From JBBCJM01 sp037190175 (GTDB lineage: Bacteria; Pseudomonadota; Alphaproteobacteria; Rhodobacterales; Rhodobacteraceae): a stretch of DNA of 52,801 bases. This document shows, in pieces, positions 15,048-23,412 of the stretch. The stretch lies in the NCBI GenBank assembly GCA_037190175.1, contig JBBCJM010000038.1:1-52801 (forward strand). Direction: 5' to 3'. Made by a program: the position numbers and the translations under genes. The first letter of the stretch is position 1, and every line of letters starts with the position of its first letter. The notes under the pieces were generated by a model that was given only the letters and a program-made list of their open reading frames with translations, had not been told where the DNA came from and made no database searches.

Positions 15048-16676
15048 TCAGCCCGGATACCGCCGCTCGCGCAGGTCGCGGGCCCGCGCCTCGGGGCTGC
15101 GTTCTGCGAAGGGGCCGTAGCCGCCGCCGCCGGGCGAGGCGATCTCCAGCAGGTCGCCCGCCTGCAACACGCCGATGCCGCCCTTCAGCGCGCCCGGCTG
15201 GCCGTTCACCCGATAGGTGAAGCACCCCCCGGGGCCGCCGCCCGCCAGCCCCTGCGCGGCGAATTCGGCGCGGGAGCTGTCGAGTTCCACCCGGGTGGGC
15301 AGCCCGGCCCGGTAGACCCGGCGCAGCCCCATGCCGCCGCAGAACCGGCCGCGGCCGCCGGAGCCGTCGATCAGCTCATAGCGTTCCACCGTCAGCGGAT
15401 ACTCCAGCTCCAGCGCCTCGACCGGCAGGTTGGAGGTGTTGGTGAGGTGCACCTGCACCCCGTGCAGCCCGTCCTTGTCGTGCCGCGCCCCGCCGCCGCC
15501 GCCCATGGATTCCAGATAGGCCCAGAACGCCCCATCGGGGCGCGAGCCGCTGAACAGCGCATAAAGCCCCGCGCTGTTCGACCCAGCGATGGCCTGCCGC
15601 GGCACCGCCTGCGCCAGGGCGCCCATGATGATGTCGACAATCCGCTGGCAGGTGGTGAAGCGGCCGTTGACCGCCGCGGGATGCTCGCATTGCACGATGG
15701 ACCCGCGGGGTGCCGTCACCTTCAGCGGCCGCCCCAGCCCCTCGTTCGGCAGCACGGTGGGGTCGGCCACCGCCTTGACCGTGAAATAGACCGCGGCCAG
15801 CAGCGCGGTGCGGGTCATGTTCAGGCTGGCCCGCACCTGCGGGGGCGAGCGGAAGTCGAGATGCATCTCGTCGCCGCGGATGGTGACGGTCACGCCCAGC
15901 TCGACCACCTCGTCCAGCTCCAGCGTCTCCATCTTCTCGGCATAGCTCCAGGTCCCGTCCGGCATGGCGGCGATGGCGGCGCGCATCTTGCGTTCGGCAT
16001 AGTCCTGCAAGGCATCGCCCGCGCGCATCACCACGTCGGTGCCATATTTCTCGCACAGCGCGGTCAGCCGGCGGGCGCCCACGATATTGGCCGCCTGCTG
16101 CGCCTGCAGGTCCGACCGCCGCTCGGCCGGGACCTGGCAGTTCAGCAGGATCAGGTCCATCACATCGGCCTGCAGCTGCCCGTCGCGGTAAAGCCGCACC
16201 GCCGGGATGCGGATGCCCTCCTGATAGATGTGGGCATGGCCGCGGTCGGCGAAATCGGCGTGGTGGCCGGTGTTCAGCGCCCAGGCCACCAGTTCGCCCC
16301 CCACGAAGACCGGCGTGCCCATCACGATGTCGGGCAGGTGCGTCCCGCCCCCTTCGTAAGCGTCGTTGCCGATGAAGGTGTCGCCGGGGCGGATCGTCTC
16401 GCGGGGATAGCGACGAGTGACGTTGTGCACGAAGTCCAGGAAGCTGCCCAGGTGCATCGGGATATGCTCGGCCTGGCACAGGGTCCGGCCCTGCGCGTCG
16501 AACAGCGCGGTCGAACAATCGCGCCGTTCCTTGATGTTGGTGGAATAGCTGGCCCGCACCAGCGCCTCGCCCATCTCCTCGACGATGGACATGAAGGCGC
16601 TGCCGATCACCTCGACGGTGATCGGGTCGATGTCGGCAAAGGCCGCCGGCCGGTCGGGCTGGGTCTGCATGGTCAT
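15048..16676 (-). CDS. hyuB: Hydantoinase/oxoprolinase subunit B, copy 2
   Basis: A 542-residue B subunit, clearly divergent from copy 1. Visible features are IDPITVEVIGSAFMSIVEEM, DCSTALFDAQGRTLCQAEHIPMHLGS, TFIGNDAYEGGGTHLPDIVM, SMGGGGGARHDKDGLHGVQVHLTN and the C-terminal SPGGGGYGPFAERSPEA. The ATG overlaps the hyuA copy 2 stop (ATGA), and an internal ATG two codons later is an alternative. In the DAYEGGG/HADFADRG region it resembles N-methylhydantoinase B more than 5-oxoprolinase (by eye). The gene order here is A then B, at the end of the TRAP operon. Confidence 0.9.
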   Translation of the reverse strand: MTMQTQPDRPAAFADIDPITVEVIGSAFMSIVEEMGEALVRASYSTNIKERRDCSTALFDAQGRTLCQAEHIPMHLGSFLDFVHNVTRRYPRETIRPGDTFIGNDAYEGGGTHLPDIVMGTPVFVGGELVAWALNTGHHADFADRGHAHIYQEGIRIPAVRLYRDGQLQADVMDLILLNCQVPAERRSDLQAQQAANIVGARRLTALCEKYGTDVVMRAGDALQDYAERKMRAAIAAMPDGTWSYAEKMETLELDEVVELGVTVTIRGDEMHLDFRSPPQVRASLNMTRTALLAAVYFTVKAVADPTVLPNEGLGRPLKVTAPRGSIVQCEHPAAVNGRFTTCQRIVDIIMGALAQAVPRQAIAGSNSAGLYALFSGSRPDGAFWAYLESMGGGGGARHDKDGLHGVQVHLTNTSNLPVEALELEYPLTVERYELIDGSGGRGRFCGGMGLRRVYRAGLPTRVELDSSRAEFAAQGLAGGGPGGCFTYRVNGQPGALKGGIGVLQAGDLLEIASPGGGGYGPFAERSPEARARDLRERRYPG

Positions 16677-18724
16677 TCGAACTCCAGGATCAGGCTCAGG
16701 TGCGGCTCCACCCGGGCGGTCATCCCGGGCAGGACCAGCGTGGTGGCGTCCATCTGCTCGATGATGGCCGGGCCGGCGAAGCGGTTGCCGGGCCGCAGCA
16801 AGGCGCGGTCGTAGAGCGTGACCTCGGTCCAGCCGCCGGATTCGTCCAGCCAGACCTGCCGGGTGCCGGTGACGGCGGCCGAAGCATCGGGCCCGGCCTC
16901 GGGATGGGCGGCGAAGTCGGACTTGGGCACGATCCCGGTGGCGAGGCAGCGGAAGGTGACCAGCCGCGTCGGCTCGTCCTCGGGCGCGAAGCCGTAGATG
17001 CGGCGGTGCATCTCCTCGAAATCCTGCACCGCGCGGGCCAGCGTTTCGGCGGTGATCGGCCCTTCGGCCAGCGGCACCGCCAGTTCATAGTTCTGGCCGG
17101 CATAGCGCATGTCGACCACCTTACCGATCTGCCGGGCCTCGGAGGCGATCTTCTCGGCCTCGAACCAGCGGCCGGCCTGTTCGGCCAGATCGTCGTAGAT
17201 CGCCTGGATCGCCGCGACCTCGGCCGCGACCGGCTCCTTCACCTGGGTGGTGGCGAAATCGGCGCGCAGGTCGGTCAGCAGCAGGCCCGTGGCGCACATG
17301 ATGCCGGGATAGGGCGGCACGATCACCCGCGGCATCTCCAGTTCCCGCGCCAGCCGCGCGGCGTGCAGTGGCCCCGCGCCACCGAAGGCCATCAGCGCAT
17401 ATTCCCGCGGATCGTGGCCGCGCTGGATCGAGATCACCCGGATCGCCTTGGCCATGTTGGCGGTGACGATGGACAGGATGCCGCTGGCCGTCTGCATCCG
17501 GCCGAGTCCCAGCTGCCCCGCCAGCCGGTCGATGGCGGCGATGGACAGGTCCTGCCGGATCGGCATCCGCCCGCCCAGCAGGTGGGTGGGGTTCAGCACC
17601 TGCAGCACCACGTTGGCGTCGGTGACGCAGGGCGCCTCGCTGCCGTTGCCGTAGCAGACCGGACCGGGGACCGAGCCCGCGCTCTGCGGCCCGACCTTCA
17701 GCAGGCCGCCGTTGTCGATATGGGCGATCGAGCCGCCGCCGGCGCCCACCGTGTGGATGTCGAGCATCGGCGCCTTGATCGGATAGCCGTGCACCACGGC
17801 CTCGGAGGCTGTCTCGCATTCGCCCTCGCGCAACAGCGCCACATCGGTCGAGGTGCCGCCCATGTCGAAGGTGATGACATCGGGGTATCCCGCCAGCCGC
17901 CCCAGCCGCCCGCCCGCCACCACCCCGGTCGAGGGGCCCGAGAGCACCGTGCGCACCGGCAGCCGCGCCGCGTGGTCGAAGCCGATCACCCCGCCGTTCG
18001 ACTGGGTCAGCTTGGCCGGCACCGCCAGCCCGCCGTCGCGCAGCCGCAGCGCCAGCCGGTCGATATAGGTCTTCATGATCGGGCCGAGATAGGCGTTGAC
18101 CACCGCGGTGGACAGGCGCTCGTATTCCCGGAACTCGGGCGCCACCTCGTGCGAGGCCGAGGCGAAGGCCTCGGGGAACTCCTCGGCCAGGATGTCGAGC
18201 GCGACCTTCTCGTGCGCGGGATCGAGGAAGCTGTAGAGGAAGCAGATCGCCACCGCCTGCACGCCCTTGGCCTTGAGCCGCCGCACCGCATCGCGCACCG
18301 CCGCGGCATCCAGCGGGGTGCGCTCGCCGCCGTCGTGGGACAGCCGCCCCGCCACGCCGAAGCGCAGGTCGCGGCCGACCAGCACGGGCGGCTTTTCCTG
18401 TTGCAGGTCGTAAAGGTTCGGCCGTTTCTGCCGGCCGATCTCCAGCAGGTCGGCGAAGCCGTCGTTGGTGATCAGCCCGGTCCTGACGCCCTTCAGCTGG
18501 ATCAGCGTGTTGGTGCCGACCGTCGTGCCGTGGCCGAAGAAGCCCACATCCGCCAGCGTCCGGCCCAGCCTGCCCAGCGCCTCGGCCGCGCCGTCGGCGA
18601 TGGCCTGCGAGGGGTCGCCGGTGGTGGAGGGTACCTTCCAGATCTCCGTCGCCCCGGTCGTGTCGTCGAACACGCAGATGTCCGTGAAGGTGCCCCCGGA
18701 ATCCACACCAATTCGCCAAGTCAT
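16673..18724 (-). CDS. hyuA: Hydantoinase/oxoprolinase subunit A, copy 2
   Basis: A 683-residue A subunit. The nucleotide site reads GVDSGGTFTDICVFDDTTG at the N-terminus, TFDMGGTSTDVALL in the middle, then FGGAGPLHAARLARELEM. DSGGT replaces the commoner DVGGT of copy 1. It shares the family scaffold with copy 1 but differs along its length, so the two AB pairs probably act on different ring substrates (inference). It lies 94 bp downstream of the TRAP dctP gene, with a GC hairpin between them, and probably depends on read-through from the 21748 promoter. Confidence 0.9.
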   Translation of the reverse strand: MTWRIGVDSGGTFTDICVFDDTTGATEIWKVPSTTGDPSQAIADGAAEALGRLGRTLADVGFFGHGTTVGTNTLIQLKGVRTGLITNDGFADLLEIGRQKRPNLYDLQQEKPPVLVGRDLRFGVAGRLSHDGGERTPLDAAAVRDAVRRLKAKGVQAVAICFLYSFLDPAHEKVALDILAEEFPEAFASASHEVAPEFREYERLSTAVVNAYLGPIMKTYIDRLALRLRDGGLAVPAKLTQSNGGVIGFDHAARLPVRTVLSGPSTGVVAGGRLGRLAGYPDVITFDMGGTSTDVALLREGECETASEAVVHGYPIKAPMLDIHTVGAGGGSIAHIDNGGLLKVGPQSAGSVPGPVCYGNGSEAPCVTDANVVLQVLNPTHLLGGRMPIRQDLSIAAIDRLAGQLGLGRMQTASGILSIVTANMAKAIRVISIQRGHDPREYALMAFGGAGPLHAARLARELEMPRVIVPPYPGIMCATGLLLTDLRADFATTQVKEPVAAEVAAIQAIYDDLAEQAGRWFEAEKIASEARQIGKVVDMRYAGQNYELAVPLAEGPITAETLARAVQDFEEMHRRIYGFAPEDEPTRLVTFRCLATGIVPKSDFAAHPEAGPDASAAVTGTRQVWLDESGGWTEVTLYDRALLRPGNRFAGPAIIEQMDATTLVLPGMTARVEPHLSLILEFE

Positions 18725-18785
18725 GGCCTAGCCTTCTCCTGCCGGCGGGCGTGCCCCGTGACGCCGTCCGTCCTGTTGGGATGCG

Positions 18786-18810
18786 GGGCGGCCCTGCGAA
18801 AGGGCCGCCC
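18786..18810 (-). terminator. GC-rich hairpin between TRAP genes and hyuA copy 2
   Basis: GGGCGGCCC, a 7-base loop, then GGGCCGCCC: a perfect 9-bp stem 9 bp after the dctP stop. No T-tract follows, so it may act as a stabilising 3' hairpin or partial attenuator that keeps the binding-protein message abundant relative to hyuAB. Confidence 0.55.
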
Positions 18811-18818
18811 GGGTGGGT

Positions 18819-19808
18819 TCACTCGATGTCGCGGATGCCCTGGATCACCTCGGCATCCCATTTGCCCTCGGCGATCAGCGCGTCGGCGATCTCGGCCGAA
18901 CGGGCCACGAATTCGTCGCGGGCGAACTCGTGCACCGTGACGCCCTGCGCGCGCAGCTCGTCGATCCAGCCGGCGGCATCGGCGGCGAGGGCGGCGTTCA
19001 GTTCCTTGCCCGCGGCGTCCCAGGCGGTCTGGATCGCCGCCTTCTGCTCGTCGGTCAGCGCGTTCCATTTGTCGGCGTTGATGCTGAGGCCCAGGAACTG
19101 CGGCGCCTCGTCGGTGCGGGTGATGTGCTTGGCCACCTCGGCGAAGCGCATCGGGATCACCTGGTCCATCGGCGCGGTCAGCACGTCCACGGTGCCCTGG
19201 CTCAGCGCCAGATAGACCTCGGACCATGCCACGGTGATGGTATTGGCGCCGAAGCCGTCGCGGCCCCAGAACCGCTGCACGATCTCGTTGGCATACATCC
19301 GCAGCCGGACCGCCGAGAGTTCCTGAAGGTTCGTGACCGGCCTGGTGCCGATCAGCACCCGGTAGGGGCCGCGCAGCCACAGCTCGTCGCCGAAATAGAC
19401 CACCTGGTTGCCCTGCGTCAGCAGATCGTCGCGCACCCCGTCGAAGGCGGGCGAGGCGATCCATTTGGCCATGTGGTCCATGTCGCGGAACAGGAAGGGG
19501 GTCGAGGTGATCCGCAGCGTGTCCGAGAAGGTCGAGAGCCAGTTCTGGTCCTCGATGATGCCGTCCTGGATGCCCTGCTTGACGTTCTGCATCTGCACGT
19601 CGCCGCCGCCCAGCTGCGAGGCGGGGAAGATGCGGATGTCGAGGCCCACGCCCGCGGCATTCGCCATCTCGGCGAAGCGGTCGGTGGCCTGCCCCTGCAG
19701 CGAGGTGGCGGGCACCATGGTGCCGATGCGCAGCGTGGTATCGGCCGAGGCAGCCATCGCACCCAGCCCCAGCGCGCAGGACAGGAATGCGGTTTTCAGC
19801 ATGTTCAT
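18819..19808 (-). CDS. dctP: TRAP transporter periplasmic binding protein, copy 1
   Basis: A 329-residue extracytoplasmic solute receptor. A Sec signal peptide is visible (MNMLKTAFLSCALGLGAMAASA). The mature part begins DTTLRIGTMVPATSLQGQATDRFAEMANAAG and contains the DctP-family ligand region LSAVRLRMYANEIVQRFWGRDG with its conserved arginine. AGGAGAG lies before the start. It works with the DctQ/DctM membrane subunits encoded upstream in the same operon, which also carries the second hyuAB pair. A carboxylate-bearing substrate is expected for TRAP systems; which one is unknown. Confidence 0.9.
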   Translation of the reverse strand: MNMLKTAFLSCALGLGAMAASADTTLRIGTMVPATSLQGQATDRFAEMANAAGVGLDIRIFPASQLGGGDVQMQNVKQGIQDGIIEDQNWLSTFSDTLRITSTPFLFRDMDHMAKWIASPAFDGVRDDLLTQGNQVVYFGDELWLRGPYRVLIGTRPVTNLQELSAVRLRMYANEIVQRFWGRDGFGANTITVAWSEVYLALSQGTVDVLTAPMDQVIPMRFAEVAKHITRTDEAPQFLGLSINADKWNALTDEQKAAIQTAWDAAGKELNAALAADAAGWIDELRAQGVTVHEFARDEFVARSAEIADALIAEGKWDAEVIQGIRDIE

Positions 19809-19839
19809 GGCGATAGCTCTCCTATTGGGGTGGCGGGGG

Positions 19840-20379
19840 TCAGTCTTCGTCGTCGCCGCCGTCGATGGTCTCGGGGCGGATGCCGGTCGCCGCGCCGATC
19901 AGGCAGGCCAGCATGTCCAGCAGGTTGAAGGCGGCGACCAGCAGGCCGCAGACCACCACCGGGATCTGGTAGAGCGCCGAGGGAAGCCGCAGCAGCGGCG
20001 TCAGGTCGCCGGCCATGCGGCCCATCAGCACCCAGCCGAACCAGGCCAGCACCAGGAAGGTGACGGCCAGGGCCAGGTGGCGCATCGCCGCGAAAAGGTG
20101 GAACGCCCGGCCGCGCAGCATCGGCCCCACCACGTCCAGATCCACGTCCTTGCGGCGGGCATAGACCTCGACCGTGCCCAGCAGGTAGAGCGCGCTGAAC
20201 ACGATGCTGGAGGTCTCGTGCAGCCAGCGGATCGACGAGTTCTGCAGATAGCGGATGGCGATATCCGCCCCCAGCAGCACCAGCATCACCCCCAGCGTGA
20301 CCGCGTTGACGGCGACCAGCAGGTGCAGCAGCCCGCGGGCGGGCGGCATCGCGGCGGCAAGGATGCGCGCGCGGGTCAC
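19840..20379 (-). CDS. dctQ: TRAP transporter small permease, copy 1
   Basis: A 179-residue DctQ subunit with four hydrophobic segments; the family arrangement is seen in DIAIRYLQNSSIRWLHETS and RRKDVDLDVVGPMLRGRA. The start is taken as a GTG at 20379 overlapping the dctM stop (GTGA); an ATG ten codons later (MPPARGLLHLL) is an alternative. The acidic tail GGDDED is unusual but harmless. It forms the membrane complex with DctM. Confidence 0.85.
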   Translation of the reverse strand: MTRARILAAAMPPARGLLHLLVAVNAVTLGVMLVLLGADIAIRYLQNSSIRWLHETSSIVFSALYLLGTVEVYARRKDVDLDVVGPMLRGRAFHLFAAMRHLALAVTFLVLAWFGWVLMGRMAGDLTPLLRLPSALYQIPVVVCGLLVAAFNLLDMLACLIGAATGIRPETIDGGDDED

Positions 20380-21662
20380 GGGAACACCAGCCGGGGCAGC
20401 GCCAGCGACAGCCAGGGGACGTAGGTGTACAGGAGCAGCACGGCCAGCAGCGGCAGGAAGAACGGCGCCACCGCGCGCGACACCTGCACAACGCTCATCC
20501 CGGTGATGTTCGCGGCCACGAACAGCGCGATGCCCACGGGCGGGGTCAGGATCCCCAAGAGCAGGTTGAAGTTCATGATGATCCCGAAATGCACCGGATC
20601 GATCCCGATCGAGGCCAGCGCCGGCACCAGGATCGGTACCAGGATCAGGAGCGCCGGCACCGGCTCCAGGAAGATGCCGACCAGCAGCAGGAAGATGTTC
20701 ACCAGCAGGAGCTTCAGCCACAGCGGCTGGTCCAGCGCGGTGAACCACTGCGCCGCGTGCATCGCGCCCTGGTCATAGGTGATGATCCACGACACCACGT
20801 TCGAGGCCGCGATCAGGAACATCACCACCGCCGTGCTCAGCACCGTGCGCCGCAGCGCCCGCCACAGCTTGGCCAGCGTCATCTCGCGGTAGAAGAAGGT
20901 GGCCACGGCCAGGCAGTAGAGGCTGGCGACGATGGCCGCCTCCGTGGGGGTGAACAGCCCCGCGGCGATCCCCATCAGCAGGATCACCGGCGACAGCAGC
21001 GCCGGCAGCGCGCCCGCCACGACCCGCAGCCGCGCGCGCCAGCCGGGCAAGTCGGCGCGGGCGAAGCCGGGGCCGCCGCGCCGGGCCAGCAGCCAGACAT
21101 AGGTCATCAGCGCCGCCGCCAGCAGCAGCCCCGGCACCAGCCCCGCCAGCAGCATCTTGCCCACCGAGGCCTCGGCGGCGATGGCATAGATCACCAGCGT
21201 GATCGAGGGCGGGATCATCGAGCCCATCAGGCAGCAGCTCGCCACCAGCCCGGTGGCGAAGCGCAGGTCGTAGCCGGCTTCGCGCATCACGCGGATCTGC
21301 ATCCGCCCCAGCCCGGCCAGGTCGCTGACCGCGCTGCCCGAGATGCCGGCCAGCACCGTCTGCGACACCACTGTCACCTGTGCCAGCGCCGCCGGCATCC
21401 GCCCGAACAGCATCAGCGCCGCGGCGAACATCCGCCGGGTGATCCCGCCGGAGTTCATCAACTCGGCCGCCAGGATGAAGAAGGGCACTGCCACCAGCTC
21501 GAACCCGCCGAGGCCGCCGACCAGATAGGTGGGCACCACCGTCAGCGGCACGAGATCGGCCCACCACAGCACCGCGAAGGAGGCCATCAGCATGGAGGCC
21601 GCCACCGGGAACCCCAGCACGAGCAGCGCGCAGAACACGGCGATCACGGCCGCTGAATACAT
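20376..21662 (-). CDS. dctM: TRAP transporter large permease, copy 1
   Basis: A 428-residue DctM subunit with about 12 hydrophobic segments, the sodium-coupled transport channel. Typical motifs are PFFILAAELMNSGGITRRMF, VLAGISGSAVSDLAGLG and CCLMGSMIPPSITLVIYA near the middle, and NFNLLLGILTPPVGIALFVAAN near the C-terminus. GGAGGG precedes the ATG. It is the first gene of the operon dctM-dctQ-dctP-hyuA-hyuB, whose promoter carries the 21748 palindrome. Confidence 0.9.
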   Translation of the reverse strand: MYSAAVIAVFCALLVLGFPVAASMLMASFAVLWWADLVPLTVVPTYLVGGLGGFELVAVPFFILAAELMNSGGITRRMFAAALMLFGRMPAALAQVTVVSQTVLAGISGSAVSDLAGLGRMQIRVMREAGYDLRFATGLVASCCLMGSMIPPSITLVIYAIAAEASVGKMLLAGLVPGLLLAAALMTYVWLLARRGGPGFARADLPGWRARLRVVAGALPALLSPVILLMGIAAGLFTPTEAAIVASLYCLAVATFFYREMTLAKLWRALRRTVLSTAVVMFLIAASNVVSWIITYDQGAMHAAQWFTALDQPLWLKLLLVNIFLLLVGIFLEPVPALLILVPILVPALASIGIDPVHFGIIMNFNLLLGILTPPVGIALFVAANITGMSVVQVSRAVAPFFLPLLAVLLLYTYVPWLSLALPRLVFP

Positions 21663-21747
21663 GAACCCTCCGCTGGCCGCCCGCCACCTGCATCGGGTGG
21701 GCGGGCTTATCCGGCAGAGAATGGCGCGGCGGCTCGCGGCGCCTCAA

Positions 21748-21763
21748 TATCTCCAACGGGATA
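21748..21763 (-). promoter_or_regulatory. 16-bp palindromic operator of the TRAP-hyuAB operon
   Basis: On the minus strand the site reads TATCCCGTTGGAGATA and is followed directly by TTGAGG (21747-21742), a -35-like hexamer. Operator tail plus -35 (GATATTGAGGCGCCGC) is base-for-base the same as at the ABC importer promoter (5464-5479). The dctM ATG is 85 bp downstream. Confidence 0.65.
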
Positions 21764-21768
21764 CTGAA

Positions 21769-21788
21769 GGGCCCATTGCCGCGGGCCC
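21769..21788 (-). terminator. Possible terminator of the amidase/TRAP operon
   Basis: GGGCCC, 8-base loop, GGGCCC lies 72 bp downstream of the small membrane protein stop, just before the next operon's operator. The stem is short and there is no T-run, so the call is weak. Confidence 0.3.
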
Positions 21789-21859
21789 TCGACGGTCCGC
21801 AGAACCAAGCTGAAGCATCACTAGCTTCCGAGGTATCGGGCGCGCGCCCTCGCCTGCGG

Positions 21860-22027
21860 TCAGCCCCTGCCGGACCTTCGCCCGGTGGTCAGGAAGTCCC
21901 ACAGCACGAGCGCCAGGGTGATCGCGATCACGGCGCCGAGGTCCCATCTTGGCACCTTCCAGATCAGGATGCCGAGGAAGCCCGCGAGCACCGCGATCGC
22001 GAGAACGGCCATGATGCGTTCGGTCAT
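21860..22027 (-). CDS. Small two-helix membrane protein, last gene of amidase/TRAP operon
   Basis: A 55-residue protein starting at an ATG that overlaps the amidase stop (ATGA), which makes translation very likely. Two hydrophobic segments are seen: IMAVLAIAVLAGFLGILIW and LGAVIAITLALVLWDFL, joined by KVPRWD, with a basic tail (TTGRRSGRG). I do not recognise a family. Small membrane proteins of this form sometimes accompany TRAP permeases, so a stabilising role for the transporter is possible (inference). Confidence 0.65.
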   Translation of the reverse strand: MTERIMAVLAIAVLAGFLGILIWKVPRWDLGAVIAITLALVLWDFLTTGRRSGRG

Positions 22028-23412
22028 GCCTCGCCTCCTGTTGCGCCCGCGGCGGGCTCTTCCGCCGCGAGATGCGCCATCAGCCAGCGCGCTGTGCGCA
22101 GAAGCCGCGCATCCTCGCCCGCCGGCCCGACAAGCTGTACCCCCATCGGCAGGCCGTTGCCAGCCTCGAGCAGCGGCAGGGTCACCGCCGGCAGCCCGCA
22201 GAGCGTCCAGAGCCCGTTGAAGATCGCGCTGCCGGTGCTGGCGAGGCCCTCGGGCGCGGCCGAGGGGGTGGCGGGCGTCAGGATGGCGTCGGCCCGGGCG
22301 AAGATCTCGGCCAGCCCCGCGTTCAGCACCCCCGGCCAGTCCAGCGCGGCGAGATAGTCGCGCGCCAGGATTGCCTTGCCGGCATCCAGCGCGTCGCACA
22401 GCACCCCGGACATCTGCGCCCGCCCGCGCCGCTCGTGGGCGAAGTAGCATTTCGCCATCTCGGCGAAGTTGATCCGCTCGCGGATCGCCGCGGCCTCGTC
22501 GAAGGCGTTGGGAAGCGCCGCCTCGAAGCACTGGCCGCCCAGCGTTGCGGTCAGTTCGGCCATGGCGAGGCGGGTCTCCTCCGCCGCGCCGTCCCAGCCC
22601 GGCGGGCGCACGAAGGCGAACATCGGGGGAACCGGCGGGCGCGCAAGTGCCGTGTCGAGCAGCCGCGGATGGGGCGCCGGGCGGCTGGCCCGGTCGGCCG
22701 GGTCGTGGCCGAACAGCACCTCGGCCAGCAGGGCGGCATCCTCGATGGTGCGGGCGAAAACCCCCACCGTGTCGAGGCTGGGCGACTGCGGCAGGATGCC
22801 GGTGCGCGGGATGGCCCCGAAGCTGGGCTTGAAGCCCACGATCCCGCAATAGGCGGCCGGCCGGATCACCGAGCCGCCGGTCTGGGTGCCCACGGCCAGC
22901 GGCACCATCCCCGCCGCGACCGCCGCCGCCGACCCCGAGGAGGAGCCGCCCGGCGTGTGCCCGGGATTGGCCGGGTTGTGGGTGCGCCCGGGATGCAGGA
23001 AGGCCAGTTCGGCGGTTTCCGTCTTGCCCAGGATCACCGCGCCCGCCGCCTTCAGCCGCGCCACGACGAAGGCATCGGCGGCGGGCACCCGGCCCGCGTC
23101 GATGACCGTGCCGTTGGCGGTCGGGATCCCCGCGGTGTCGATGATGTCCTTCACCCCCACCGGCAGGCCGTGCAGCGGGCCCGTGGGCCGGCCGGTCCTG
23201 CGCCGGGCGTCGCGGGCGGCGGCCTCGCGCAGCGCATGGTCGCCGTCGAGCCAGGCCCAGGCCTGGACCACCGGCTCGGCCTCGGCGATCCGCTCCAGGC
23301 AGGCGTCGGTCAGCGCCTGCGCCCCCAGCGCGCCGGCGGCGATCCGGTCGCGCATCTCCAGCGCGGTAAGCCCGGCCGGCGAGCCCTTCGCCTTGCGCCC
23401 GTCAGCGGCCAT
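22024..23412 (-). CDS. Amidase (amidase-signature family)
   Basis: A 462-residue amide hydrolase. The Ser-cisSer-Lys triad is visible: lysine in GLPVGVKDIIDTAG, the glycine/serine-rich GGSSSGSAAAVAAGMVPLAVG with the cis-serine, and the nucleophile serine in GTQTGGSVIRPAAYCG. Length and order match GatA-like and aryl-amidase enzymes, but no GatB or GatC is nearby, so a catabolic amidase is more likely than the tRNA amidotransferase. The start overlaps the dctM stop by 11 bp. In an operon with a TRAP importer it probably cleaves the imported amide or an amide made from it (inference). Confidence 0.85.
   Translation of the reverse strand: MAADGRKAKGSPAGLTALEMRDRIAAGALGAQALTDACLERIAEAEPVVQAWAWLDGDHALREAAARDARRRTGRPTGPLHGLPVGVKDIIDTAGIPTANGTVIDAGRVPAADAFVVARLKAAGAVILGKTETAELAFLHPGRTHNPANPGHTPGGSSSGSAAAVAAGMVPLAVGTQTGGSVIRPAAYCGIVGFKPSFGAIPRTGILPQSPSLDTVGVFARTIEDAALLAEVLFGHDPADRASRPAPHPRLLDTALARPPVPPMFAFVRPPGWDGAAEETRLAMAELTATLGGQCFEAALPNAFDEAAAIRERINFAEMAKCYFAHERRGRAQMSGVLCDALDAGKAILARDYLAALDWPGVLNAGLAEIFARADAILTPATPSAAPEGLASTGSAIFNGLWTLCGLPAVTLPLLEAGNGLPMGVQLVGPAGEDARLLRTARWLMAHLAAEEPAAGATGGEA

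Noticed and set aside
22024..23412. GatA subunit of the tRNA amidotransferase
   Set aside because: The catalytic triad fits, but there is no gatB/gatC context, and the gene sits in a TRAP catabolic operon.
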